Assembly: GCF_038051995.1 (NCBI RefSeq)
Contig: NZ_CP150290.1
Location: 6,610,501 to 6,674,500 of the forward strand
DNA from: Paenibacillus sp. FSL H8-0537
Lineage (GTDB): Bacteria > Bacillota > Bacilli > Paenibacillales > Paenibacillaceae
Reading direction: 5' to 3'
DNA: 64,000 nucleotides
The notes beneath the pieces were generated by a model. That model worked only from the letters and a program-made list of their open reading frames with translations. It ran no database searches and was not told the DNA's origin. Positions 34,582 through 42,047 of the stretch are shown here, piece after piece; positions within the stretch are counted from its first letter, which is position 1, and every line of letters starts with the position of its first letter. A program made the position numbers and the translations under genes.

Positions 34582-35475
34582 CTAGGCTGGGCTGGGTGAA
34601 AAAAGCGGCGCGCCCGCCTTAACCGGATGCAGCAGCGGCTCAAAGCCGGGAATTCGCGCCTCGATGACGTCGCCATCGCGAATGACGACTGCGCCAGGCG
34701 TCCCGGTCAAAATGACATCGCCGGGAAGCAGCGTCATCACCTGCGAATGAAAGGCGATAAGGTAGGCTGGCTGGTAAATCATATTAGCCAGCACATTGCG
34801 ATGAGCAAGCTCGCCATTATGCCAGGTTTCCACTGCCAGCTGAGGCAAATCCGCGAATTCATCACGCGTAATCAGCTCCGAGCCTAAGCCAAAAAAGGTA
34901 TCGAAGCTTTTGGCCCGCGTCAGAAAACGCTGATGCTTGGCATGAATATCCGCAGCCGTTACATCGACGGATACGGCAAAGCCTGCTACGAAGTCCAGCG
35001 CCTCGGCTTCGGTTATGTTTTTGCATGTACGTCCAATAATGAGCGCCAGCTCAGCTTCTGCCGTTACATGCTCCGTCTGCCGGGCAGGCAGCTCGATCGC
35101 CATATTCGGACCGATAAGCGAAGTATCCGGCTTCATAAAACTGACGGGATCGGCTTCAGCGAATAATTTCTCGCGCTCAACCGTTTCTTTTACATAATTC
35201 ATGCCGATACCCCAAATTTTGCGGGGATTGCGATATAATGGCGCAGGCATTATCGCTTCTTCGGGCACAGACTCCATCGCTCCGAGCTTTTCTCGACCGA
35301 CCGCGCTATACCATGCCGTCAACGCATCCAACTGCCCTTCTTGCAGCAAATCAAACACATTGATGGCCCAATCTGTCTGCTCCAACTGATTAATCGTATG
35401 GAGCAGCACATAGCGATCGTCAAGAGTGATGCATGCTTGCTCGATACCCTCGTAATGGATCGTTACCAGCTTCAT
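34582..35475 (-). CDS. Fumarylacetoacetate hydrolase family protein
   Basis: 297 residues with the FAH C-terminal fold. Visible are the metal-binding TAEAELALIIGR (Glu-x-Glu) near residue 135, FAVSVDVTAADIHAK, and LLPGDVILTGTPG near residue 255. Members hydrolyse or decarboxylate 2-keto acids, for example in aromatic-acid or acylpyruvate degradation. The substrate is unknown. Its start overlaps the amidase stop by four bases (ATGA), so the two are coupled. Confidence 0.88.
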   Translation of the reverse strand: MKLVTIHYEGIEQACITLDDRYVLLHTINQLEQTDWAINVFDLLQEGQLDALTAWYSAVGREKLGAMESVPEEAIMPAPLYRNPRKIWGIGMNYVKETVEREKLFAEADPVSFMKPDTSLIGPNMAIELPARQTEHVTAEAELALIIGRTCKNITEAEALDFVAGFAVSVDVTAADIHAKHQRFLTRAKSFDTFFGLGSELITRDEFADLPQLAVETWHNGELAHRNVLANMIYQPAYLIAFHSQVMTLLPGDVILTGTPGAVVIRDGDVIEARIPGFEPLLHPVKAGAPLFSPSPA

Positions 35476-36728
35476 CTATGTCGCACCTCCCCTTCGTTTC
35501 CGCTGCTCGGTCTCCAGCTTCGTTCCCATAAATCGGAATGCTGATCCAGCCATCGCAGCAGCTTCAAATCCTGCCCTGCTCCTGCAATAATGGATAACCC
35601 AATGGGCGCACCATCCACCTCGCCGACCGGAAGTGTCACCTGCGGCAAGCCCGACAAGCCTGCTATGCAGCAAAGCTGCATCGTTAAGGCACGCTGCTTG
35701 TCTGCCGCATCTCCGCTAATGTCGCGGTCTGGCGCTGTTCCGGGAATGGTTGGGATAATGAGCAGACTCTCCGTACCGAGCAGTTCACGAAGCTTGGCAC
35801 GAATACTGCTCCGCTCCTCTACTTTTTCCTCGCTATCTTCGCTCTGCAAGGTGCTCGCCCAGCGAAATCGCTGCGCTATCCCCGGGCCAAAAGCAGGCTG
35901 TTCGCGCGTAATCCACTCGCCATGAGACTGCCAAATTTCCAGCCCTTGAATGGTGCGGAATACTTCCAGCCACTGCTCCAGTCCTTCAGGGGCTAGTGTC
36001 AGCCGCTCGGCACTTGCCATAGCTGGTTCCAGTTCAGCAACGAGCTGTCTCAGCTGGACTGCACTAGCAGATTCCGCCTTGCTCCATGCGTCTTCTGCGA
36101 TCAGCAAGCGGCTGAACGGTAATACGTCCGCTGCATCGATTGTTTCCGTTGTGTCCTCAGCGAGCAGCAGCTCGCCAACCTTCAGCAGCAGTGCGCTGCC
36201 TTGCGCCATCCAGCCTACCGTATCAAAGCTCGGAGCCAGGGGAATGACGCCATCCATCGCAACTGCGCCGTGCGTCGGCCTAAAGCCATATACGCCGCAG
36301 TAGGCAGAGGGAACGCGAACCGAACCGCCCGTATCCGTCCCGAGCGCAAAATCCACCGCCCCCGCTGCTACGGCCACGGCGGAACCACTGGACGAGCCGC
36401 CTGGTATGCGGTTTGGCGCAGCTGGATTAATCGGCGTGCCGTAATGGGCGTTCTGCCCATTGATGCTGTACATCAGCTCATCGGTATGGGCGGCTCCGGT
36501 CAGTGTCGCTCCAGCGGCAAGCAGCCGTTCAATCGATGAGGCGGTATAATCCGCTGCTTCGTGCGTGCGCAGCCAGTCGGGGTTGCCAGCGCTGCTGGCA
36601 TGCCCTTTTATTGCGAACACATCCTTAACCGCAAAGCGAAGGCCGTCTAGAATGCCCTTATGAGTTGCTGGAAGCGTGAGCTCCGGCTTTATAAAGGCGT
36701 GAAACGTATCGTTTATTTTATGCTGCAT
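35472..36728 (-). CDS. Amidase-signature-family hydrolase
   Basis: 418 residues with the Ser-cisSer-Lys triad of the amidase signature family: Lys in RFAVKDVFAIKG, the Gly/Ser-rich IPGGSSSGSAVAVAAGA, and nucleophile Ser in GTDTGGSVRVPS. Its middle operon position between gamma-glutamyltranspeptidase and an FAH-family enzyme suggests a route for breakdown of an amide or amino-acid conjugate. It might be GatA-like, but no gatB or gatC is next to it and the sequence is shorter than GatA. Confidence 0.88.
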   Translation of the reverse strand: MQHKINDTFHAFIKPELTLPATHKGILDGLRFAVKDVFAIKGHASSAGNPDWLRTHEAADYTASSIERLLAAGATLTGAAHTDELMYSINGQNAHYGTPINPAAPNRIPGGSSSGSAVAVAAGAVDFALGTDTGGSVRVPSAYCGVYGFRPTHGAVAMDGVIPLAPSFDTVGWMAQGSALLLKVGELLLAEDTTETIDAADVLPFSRLLIAEDAWSKAESASAVQLRQLVAELEPAMASAERLTLAPEGLEQWLEVFRTIQGLEIWQSHGEWITREQPAFGPGIAQRFRWASTLQSEDSEEKVEERSSIRAKLRELLGTESLLIIPTIPGTAPDRDISGDAADKQRALTMQLCCIAGLSGLPQVTLPVGEVDGAPIGLSIIAGAGQDLKLLRWLDQHSDLWERSWRPSSGNEGEVRHR

Positions 36729-36797
36729 GATTGCTGCCTCTCCTGTTCTGCCGCTGCTCTAGTGATACGGCCCAATTCTGTATCATTAACTACCTGC

Positions 36798-38378
36798 CTA
36801 CCAGCCGATAGCCGCGCCATCACTGCGTGGATCGGCTCCGCCGCTAATGACCCCATCCGGACTAATCGTAATCGCATGGGCATGGCCCATAATGCCATCG
36901 AACGCCTTCATGCGGCGGACGTCATGACCAGCTCTCTCAAGCTGTGCAATAACCTCGCCTGCTATGCGACTTTCTACTTTCAGCTCCTGCGTTTGCGCCC
37001 CCCATGTGCGGCCCCATACCCAACGGGGCTCATCCACCGCCTGCTGCGGATTCATGCCAAAATCAATCATCCGCGTAAGTATTGCCACCTGAGTCTGGGG
37101 CTGACCTTCGCCACCCTGTGTGCCGAACAGATGGCTTGGCTTGCCGTTCAGGCATGCCATAGCCGGCATCAGCGTATGGAAAGTCCGCTTGCGCGGCTCC
37201 AAACGGTTCACGTGCTGGGGCTCCAGCGAGAAGAAGGACCCTCTATTTTGCAGCAAAATGCCCGTATCCCCCGCTACAACGCCCGAGCCAAACTCAAAAT
37301 ACAAGCTCTGAATGAAGGAAACCGTGTTGCCCTCTTCATCCACGACCGCCGCATAGGCCGTATCATTGCCGACAGGCTTCGTATCGATAGAGCAGGCCTC
37401 ATCCAGCTTAATAGAGGCTGCAAGCTCCTTTGCATAGGTAGAGCTCAGCAGGCGCTCAAGCGGAATTTCCGCAAAGGCAGGGTCCGTCAAATATAAATTG
37501 CGGTCGCGGAAGCCCAGCTTAAGCGCCTCAATCATGAGGTGGTAATACGTGTACGAGCCATGCCCGTAGCTTTTCAGATCATAGTTCTCCAACATTTGCA
37601 GCGCCATTAGCGCCACAAAGCCTTGCGAGTTTGGCGGCACCTGATACACCTCATGTCCCCGATAGGAGCCCTTAAGCGGTGTTACCCACTCACCCGAATG
37701 CTCGGCAAAATCCTCCTTGGTCAGCAGCCCGCCGCTGCCCTGTAAATAAGACGCGATCCGCTCCGCAATATCGCCTTTATAGAAAGCATCGCGCCCATGC
37801 TCCGCAATGGCGCGAAGACTCGCTGCGAGGTCGCGCTGCACAAAGCGCTCCCCCGCCTGCACTGCGCGCCCTTGCGGCAAATATACCGCCGCAGTTGCTG
37901 GAACTTGTGCCAGCATCTCCGCATGCTGCACCGTATTTTCATATTGGTCCGGCGACATCGGAAAGCCGTCCTCTGCATAACCAATGGCAATGCCGAGCAC
38001 CTGGGCAAAAGGCAGACGCCCATATTGGCTGTGTACGGCATGCCAGCCGTCAACCATGCCCGGAACCGTAATGGCGCTGCGCGGCCCGCGTACCGGAATG
38101 GCAGCTTCGCCAGCATAAGCTTCGCGCGTCGCGAGGCTGCCTGATCGTCCGCTGGCATTATAGGCTTTCACCTGCTGCTCCTTATGTGCGTAAGTGAGCC
38201 AAAACGAGTCGCCGCCCAGTCCTGTCATATGCGGGTAGACAACCGCTAGACAAGCGCTGACTGCAATGGCTGCATCAAAGGCATTGCCGCCCTGTTCTAG
38301 TATTCGCGCCCCTGCTGCCGAAGCAAGATGATGCGGGCTTACAACCATGGCCTTCGTGCCGGTTATCGGCTTATTCAT
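36798..38378 (-). CDS. Gamma-glutamyltranspeptidase-family Ntn hydrolase
   Basis: 526 residues. The autoprocessing Thr lies in VGNDTAYAAVVDEEGNTVSFIQSLY (about residue 343), typical of the GGT family; the N-terminal half has HLASAAGARILEQGGNAFDAA and HMTGLGGDSFW. No signal peptide is visible, so it is likely cytoplasmic, closer to YwrD-type members than to secreted GGT. It is first gene of the ggt-amidase-FAH operon, divergent from an Lrp-type regulator with which it shares a palindromic motif in the intergenic region. Confidence 0.88.
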   Translation of the reverse strand: MNKPITGTKAMVVSPHHLASAAGARILEQGGNAFDAAIAVSACLAVVYPHMTGLGGDSFWLTYAHKEQQVKAYNASGRSGSLATREAYAGEAAIPVRGPRSAITVPGMVDGWHAVHSQYGRLPFAQVLGIAIGYAEDGFPMSPDQYENTVQHAEMLAQVPATAAVYLPQGRAVQAGERFVQRDLAASLRAIAEHGRDAFYKGDIAERIASYLQGSGGLLTKEDFAEHSGEWVTPLKGSYRGHEVYQVPPNSQGFVALMALQMLENYDLKSYGHGSYTYYHLMIEALKLGFRDRNLYLTDPAFAEIPLERLLSSTYAKELAASIKLDEACSIDTKPVGNDTAYAAVVDEEGNTVSFIQSLYFEFGSGVVAGDTGILLQNRGSFFSLEPQHVNRLEPRKRTFHTLMPAMACLNGKPSHLFGTQGGEGQPQTQVAILTRMIDFGMNPQQAVDEPRWVWGRTWGAQTQELKVESRIAGEVIAQLERAGHDVRRMKAFDGIMGHAHAITISPDGVISGGADPRSDGAAIGW

Positions 38379-38412
38379 GCGATCTCATCCTTTTGAGTCA
38401 AGTTATCTGACA

Positions 38413-38428
38413 TACTCTATTGAGTATT
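38413..38428 (-). promoter_or_regulatory. Palindrome upstream of ggt, candidate Lrp-type operator
   Basis: ATACTC-TATT-GAGTAT, a perfect inverted repeat 35 bases upstream of the ggt start. Its core on the minus strand, CTCAATAGAG, recurs on the plus strand at 38578-38587 just before the Lrp-type gene. Confidence 0.5.
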
Positions 38429-38497
38429 AAAGTAACATGGCGGCTCGGCTAGTGGCAACTAGAAAATTCTTTTTGCCCAATATCAGCAAAATTTATA

Positions 38498-38526
38498 TTG
38501 ATAAGGAACGAATTTGGTTATATATT
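38498..38526 (+). promoter_or_regulatory. Candidate promoter of the Lrp-chromate transporter operon
   Basis: TTGATA at 38498-38503, 17-base spacer, TATATT at 38521-38526. It would give a leader of about 70 bases containing the CTCAATAGAG motif. Confidence 0.45.
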
Positions 38527-38577
38527 TATTCGTATCGTAATCTAATCAAACTTATAACATACGTTTTGATATTTTGG

Positions 38578-38587
38578 CTCAATAGAG
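38578..38587 (+). promoter_or_regulatory. Second copy of the CTCAATAGAG motif
   Basis: Identical on this strand to the core of the palindrome in front of ggt. It lies four bases from the AAGGAG ribosome binding site of the Lrp-type gene, a place where bound protein would block expression. Confidence 0.4.
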
Positions 38588-38604
38588 CAAAAGGAGCTTT
38601 TCAC

Positions 38605-39087
38605 ATGCAATCCAAAATGCCGCCCGCCCAAGCGGAGCACGCCATTGACGATATTGATCGTAAAATCATCGCCGCCCTGCATATTAACGGGAGAATATCT
38701 TACACCGATTTAGCCAAGGATATCGGCCTATCACGCGTAGCGGTGCAAGCCAGAATCAATACCCTGCTGGAGAATGGCGTCATTGAGCGCTTCACAGCTG
38801 TCATTAATCCGGAGAAGATTGGCGTGACGGTATCGGCCTTTTTCAATGTCGAGGTGGAGCCTAAATTTCTGCATGAAGTAGCAGATCGCTTATCCGAGGA
38901 GCCTGTCGTCACCAGTCTGTATCACATGACAGGCCCCAGCAAGCTGCATATGCATGGCCTGTTCACCAGCAATCAGGAAATGGAATTATTTTTGAAAGAA
39001 AAACTGTATCCGCTGCCCGGCATCATGAGCGTCGATTGCCAGGTTTTAATCAATCGCTATAAAAGTAGAATGGGAATGAGGCTATAA
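38605..39087 (+). CDS. Lrp/AsnC-family regulator
   Basis: 160 residues. It has an N-terminal helix-turn-helix ([37 protein letters not shown]) and a C-terminal RAM/AsnC ligand-binding domain with [21 protein letters not shown] chose the ATG at 38605, eight bases after AAGGAG; a longer frame from 38437 lacks this. It is followed after two bases by a chromate transporter gene, so likely co-transcribed, and it is divergent from ggt. It probably regulates one or both units in response to an amino acid; this is inference. Confidence 0.88.
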   Translation: MQSKMPPAQAEHAIDDIDRKIIAALHINGRISYTDLAKDIGLSRVAVQARINTLLENGVIERFTAVINPEKIGVTVSAFFNVEVEPKFLHEVADRLSEEPVVTSLYHMTGPSKLHMHGLFTSNQEMELFLKEKLYPLPGIMSVDCQVLINRYKSRMGMRL

Positions 39088-39089
39088 AA

Positions 39090-39710
39090 ATGGAGACGAC
39101 AACAAGCACCAAGGCATATGGACAGCTTTCCTGGGCGATGTTTAAAACCGGCATTTTCGGCTTTGGGGGTGGCCCTTCCGTTATTCCCTTAATTCGGCAT
39201 GAGGCTGTGACTCGCTATGATTGGATTAACGATGAGGAGTTTGGCGAAATTTTGGCGCTGGCCAATGCTTTGCCCGGACCGATTGCGACCAAAATGGCCG
39301 CTTATCTCGGCTATCGGCTGCAAGGCTGGCTGGGGGCACTCGCCGCTGTACTTGCTCATATTTTGCCTTCGGCTATCGCGATGATCGCCTTGCTGTCCGC
39401 TGTACAAATTCTTAGCGGCTCCGCTGTTGTGCAGGGCATGATCGCTGCGGTTATACCCGTTATTGCGGTTATGCTTGGCGTGATGGCTTATGAGTTTGGC
39501 AACCGTGCGGTAAAGGGACTGGGCTGGGTAGCTGGACTAATCAGCTGTGCACTCGCTTTTCTTCTCCTGCAGGTTGTGAATATTCAGGACGCGGTCGTTA
39601 TTGCCGCATTCCTCCTCTATGGGGCGATGCATTTCAAAGCTGCCGCATGGGTGAAGAAGTGGAAAAACAATCGGCGCGATAAGGGCAATAATACGAGCGC
39701 GAGCGCATAA
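39090..39710 (+). CDS. Chromate transporter subunit, short CHR type (first)
   Basis: 206 residues with one CHR domain: FKTGIFGFGGGPSVIPLIRHE near the start, then ALANALPGPIATKMAAYLGYRLQG and five or six membrane helices. Short CHR proteins work as pairs encoded side by side, as in Bacillus subtilis YwrB/YwrA. Starts two bases after the Lrp-type gene. The role may be chromate efflux or sulfate-like anion transport. Confidence 0.88.
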   Translation: METTTSTKAYGQLSWAMFKTGIFGFGGGPSVIPLIRHEAVTRYDWINDEEFGEILALANALPGPIATKMAAYLGYRLQGWLGALAAVLAHILPSAIAMIALLSAVQILSGSAVVQGMIAAVIPVIAVMLGVMAYEFGNRAVKGLGWVAGLISCALAFLLLQVVNIQDAVVIAAFLLYGAMHFKAAAWVKKWKNNRRDKGNNTSASA

Positions 39711-39722
39711 GGAGCAGACACT

Positions 39723-40265
39723 ATGGATTGGTTGGATTTAATTATTGGTTTTTTTCTGGCAAATATTTTAGGCTATGGCGGCGGCCCCGCTTCCATTCCG
39801 CTTATGTATCATGAGATTGTGGATCGTTACCAGTGGTCAACCGATGCTGAATTTTCAAACATACTTGCGCTTGGCAATGCCCTTCCCGGGCCGATCGCTA
39901 CCAAAATTGCCGCATTTGTCGGATACGATGTATACGGCATTCCGGGCATGGCAATCGCTCTTGCGGCAACGATTATCCCTTCGGCTGTGGCGCTGATTTT
40001 TCTGCTCAAGCTGCTGCAAAAGCATCGCCAGTCTCCCATCGTCAAAGGCATGACGCTGCTCGTTCAGCCCGTTGTCGCCATCATGATGCTGCTGCTCACA
40101 TGGCAAATGGCAAGCACGGCCGTGCAATCCGCCGGCCTCTGGCAGACGCTCGCTATCGCTGCCGTCGCCTACTGGGCGATGGAGCGCAAGAAGATCCATC
40201 CAGCGATTGTCATCTGCGTCGCCTTCGCTTACGGCGGCATTGTGCTTTCGCAGACAATGGCTTAA
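39723..40265 (+). CDS. Chromate transporter subunit, short CHR type (second)
   Basis: 180 residues with a second CHR domain: FFLANILGYGGGPASIPLMYHE, then ALGNALPGPIATKIAAFVGYDVYG. It is homologous to the preceding gene but clearly diverged, as expected for inverted-topology partners. GGAGCAGAC precedes the ATG. Ends the operon before a strong terminator. Confidence 0.88.
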   Translation: MDWLDLIIGFFLANILGYGGGPASIPLMYHEIVDRYQWSTDAEFSNILALGNALPGPIATKIAAFVGYDVYGIPGMAIALAATIIPSAVALIFLLKLLQKHRQSPIVKGMTLLVQPVVAIMMLLLTWQMASTAVQSAGLWQTLAIAAVAYWAMERKKIHPAIVICVAFAYGGIVLSQTMA

Positions 40266-40300
40266 GAGAAGCAGCATGCCACCTTCTGCCATACATCATG

Positions 40301-40355
40301 AAAAAGAAGCGGCCCGCACATTCGCCAACGCGTTTGTGCCGGGCCGCTTCTTTTT
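40301..40355 (+). terminator. Terminator of the Lrp-chromate operon (bidirectional)
   Basis: AAAAAGAAGCGGCCCG at 40301-40316 pairs perfectly with its complement at 40340-40355. T runs on both strands let it also stop the collar-protein transcript arriving from the right. Confidence 0.92.
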
Positions 40356-40373
40356 CCATTCTATTCTCCGCTA

Positions 40374-40901
40374 CTACTGGTTTTTAACCGGATAAATGCC
40401 ATCAGTTATACAGATAATGTAATTGATCGCTAAGTATGGCTGCATATTATTGTGCGCTTGAGACCCTCCGCTTGCAGTTATAGCGTTCGGATGCATGCTC
40501 GCATCCGGTTGTTCCTCATTATACACACTAACTGTAGTACCGCGCGGTGTAGTCGCCCATATATTATTGGATGCATCCATCGTATTGCCCGTTGTATGAG
40601 CATTCAGCTGATGTGTATGATTTGGCATTTCAGAGGTGGTAATCGTTTCTGTCATGCTGCCGCCCTTTTCATAGCACTGCCTCGGAGTCAGACCTGCTCC
40701 GCTGCCTTGATGTATCGGTACGAGGCCCCGCAAATCAGGCAGTGTAAAATACGTTTTTTTGTCCGTGCCAAAAGCACCTCCTAATACCGAGTATAATACT
40801 TGATTGTGCGGGAGAGAAACCTGCTGTCCATGACAAAAGGCCCAGCCCTCCGGAGCGTAGTTTCCTGTAAATAAACGAATTTCTCCAATAAAAGCGTCCA
40901 T
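40374..40901 (-). CDS. Phage tail collar domain protein (MdpB-like), copy 3
   Basis: 175 residues. It has the N-terminal collar fold signature GEIRLFTGNYAPEGWAFCHGQ, a LPDLRGLVPIHQG segment near residue 50, and the C-terminal AHNNMQPYLAINYIICI typical of microcystin-dependent-protein-like proteins. No signal peptide. It is the last of three tandem paralogs downstream of the giant SLH protein. These proteins are often found outside prophages; function is unknown. Confidence 0.88.
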   Translation of the reverse strand: MDAFIGEIRLFTGNYAPEGWAFCHGQQVSLPHNQVLYSVLGGAFGTDKKTYFTLPDLRGLVPIHQGSGAGLTPRQCYEKGGSMTETITTSEMPNHTHQLNAHTTGNTMDASNNIWATTPRGTTVSVYNEEQPDASMHPNAITASGGSQAHNNMQPYLAINYIICITDGIYPVKNQ

Positions 40902-40926
40902 GTCAAGCCTCGCTTTCTGATTCTAA

Positions 40927-41430
40927 TTAATTTTTCGGCGGATAAGTACCTGAAATTGCAATGCAAAAATTTGCGACCGCGTAGGGCTGCATATTGGAAT
41001 GGGCCTGTGTGGCGCCCGTCATCCCGATTGCCTTAGGCGACATGTAACCATCCGCCGTGTTGCTGTAGGGCTTTGCGCTGCTTTCACTCCATACATTGGA
41101 GGCAGCCGCTCCTTTTGTACTTGTGGCCGAGCTGGCAGACAGCGAATGCGTGTGTTGGGGAATTTCATTTATCGTCAAGGCATGCGTTTCTGTTCCGCCG
41201 GTCGAATATACAGGGAATACTTCGTCTATTGTTGGATTTATGGCAGCCCTTCCCTGCAGATTTGGCAGTTGGAAAGTGGTTTTGCCATCCCCACCGAATT
41301 TATTGCCAATAATCGAGAATAAAGCTTGATGCTCACTCACTTTAAGCATTTGTCCATTGCATTGAGCCCAGCCTGCGGGAGCGTAGCCGATTGCAAACAA
41401 ACGTATTTCGCCAAGAAACCATTCTTCCAT
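40927..41430 (-). CDS. Phage tail collar domain protein (MdpB-like), copy 2
   Basis: 167 residues with GEIRLFAIGYAPAGWAQCNGQ, LPNLQGRAAINPT, a His-rich TINEIPQHTHSL segment and AHSNMQPYAVANFCIAISG. It has the same domain order as its neighbours with clear divergence. Adjacent collar genes lie 25 and 43 bases away on the same strand, so all three are likely in one transcript. Confidence 0.88.
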   Translation of the reverse strand: MEEWFLGEIRLFAIGYAPAGWAQCNGQMLKVSEHQALFSIIGNKFGGDGKTTFQLPNLQGRAAINPTIDEVFPVYSTGGTETHALTINEIPQHTHSLSASSATSTKGAAASNVWSESSAKPYSNTADGYMSPKAIGMTGATQAHSNMQPYAVANFCIAISGTYPPKN

Positions 41431-41473
41431 ATAATTCCTTCCTCCTCTTAATTATCGATGGTCTTAGAATTGC

Positions 41474-41998
41474 TTAATGATCCATCATAGGGTAGGTGCC
41501 TTGTATGCAAATAATATAAGTTAGCGCCATGAAAGGCATCATATTGTTATGTGCCTGATTGCCACCTTCTGAGGACAAAGCCGCTTGTTCCATTGCAGCG
41601 TTCGGCGCTGCTGTTCCTTCATAATATTGCTTGACCGTGCTCGCCGCCCAAAAATGGCCTGCCGGCGAAGCCTCATCGCCCGCAGACTGCTGGGCTGCCG
41701 CTAAATGCGTATGGGCTGGCAGCTGTGCCTGCGTCAGCTGGACCGTCTCCATCCCGCCTTTATCTTTTAGGGAAAATGTACTGCCTGTTGAGCTGGTACC
41801 CATATGAATGGGAACGCGCCCTCGATAATCAGGTAGGGCAAACGTTGTTCGCCCGTCCCCACCGTAGGTTGCGCCGATAAGGCTGAATAACGCCTCATGA
41901 TCCTGAACCTTCAGCACTTGCCCATTGCATAGTTCCCAACCCTGCGGCGCGTACGTGCCGACAAACAGCCTGATTTCGCCTAAATATGAATCTGCCAT
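41474..41998 (-). CDS. Phage tail collar domain protein (MdpB-like), copy 1
   Basis: 174 residues with GEIRLFVGTYAPQGWELCNGQ, ALPDYRGRVPIHMG, AQLPAHTHLAAA and AHNNMMPFMALTYIICIQG. It is the first of the three collar genes, 49 bases after the SLH-protein stop codon; GGAGGAG precedes its ATG. No other phage structural gene is present, so prophage origin is not supported by context. Confidence 0.88.
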   Translation of the reverse strand: MADSYLGEIRLFVGTYAPQGWELCNGQVLKVQDHEALFSLIGATYGGDGRTTFALPDYRGRVPIHMGTSSTGSTFSLKDKGGMETVQLTQAQLPAHTHLAAAQQSAGDEASPAGHFWAASTVKQYYEGTAAPNAAMEQAALSSEGGNQAHNNMMPFMALTYIICIQGTYPMMDH

Positions 41999-42047
41999 TT
42001 CAATCTCCTCCTCGAATTTTTTTGTTCTGTGCCGATTGTTTAGCAGA

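Noticed and set aside
40374..41998. Prophage remnant, from tail collar proteins
   Set aside because: No capsid, portal, terminase, integrase or attachment sites; MdpB-like collar proteins are common outside phages.
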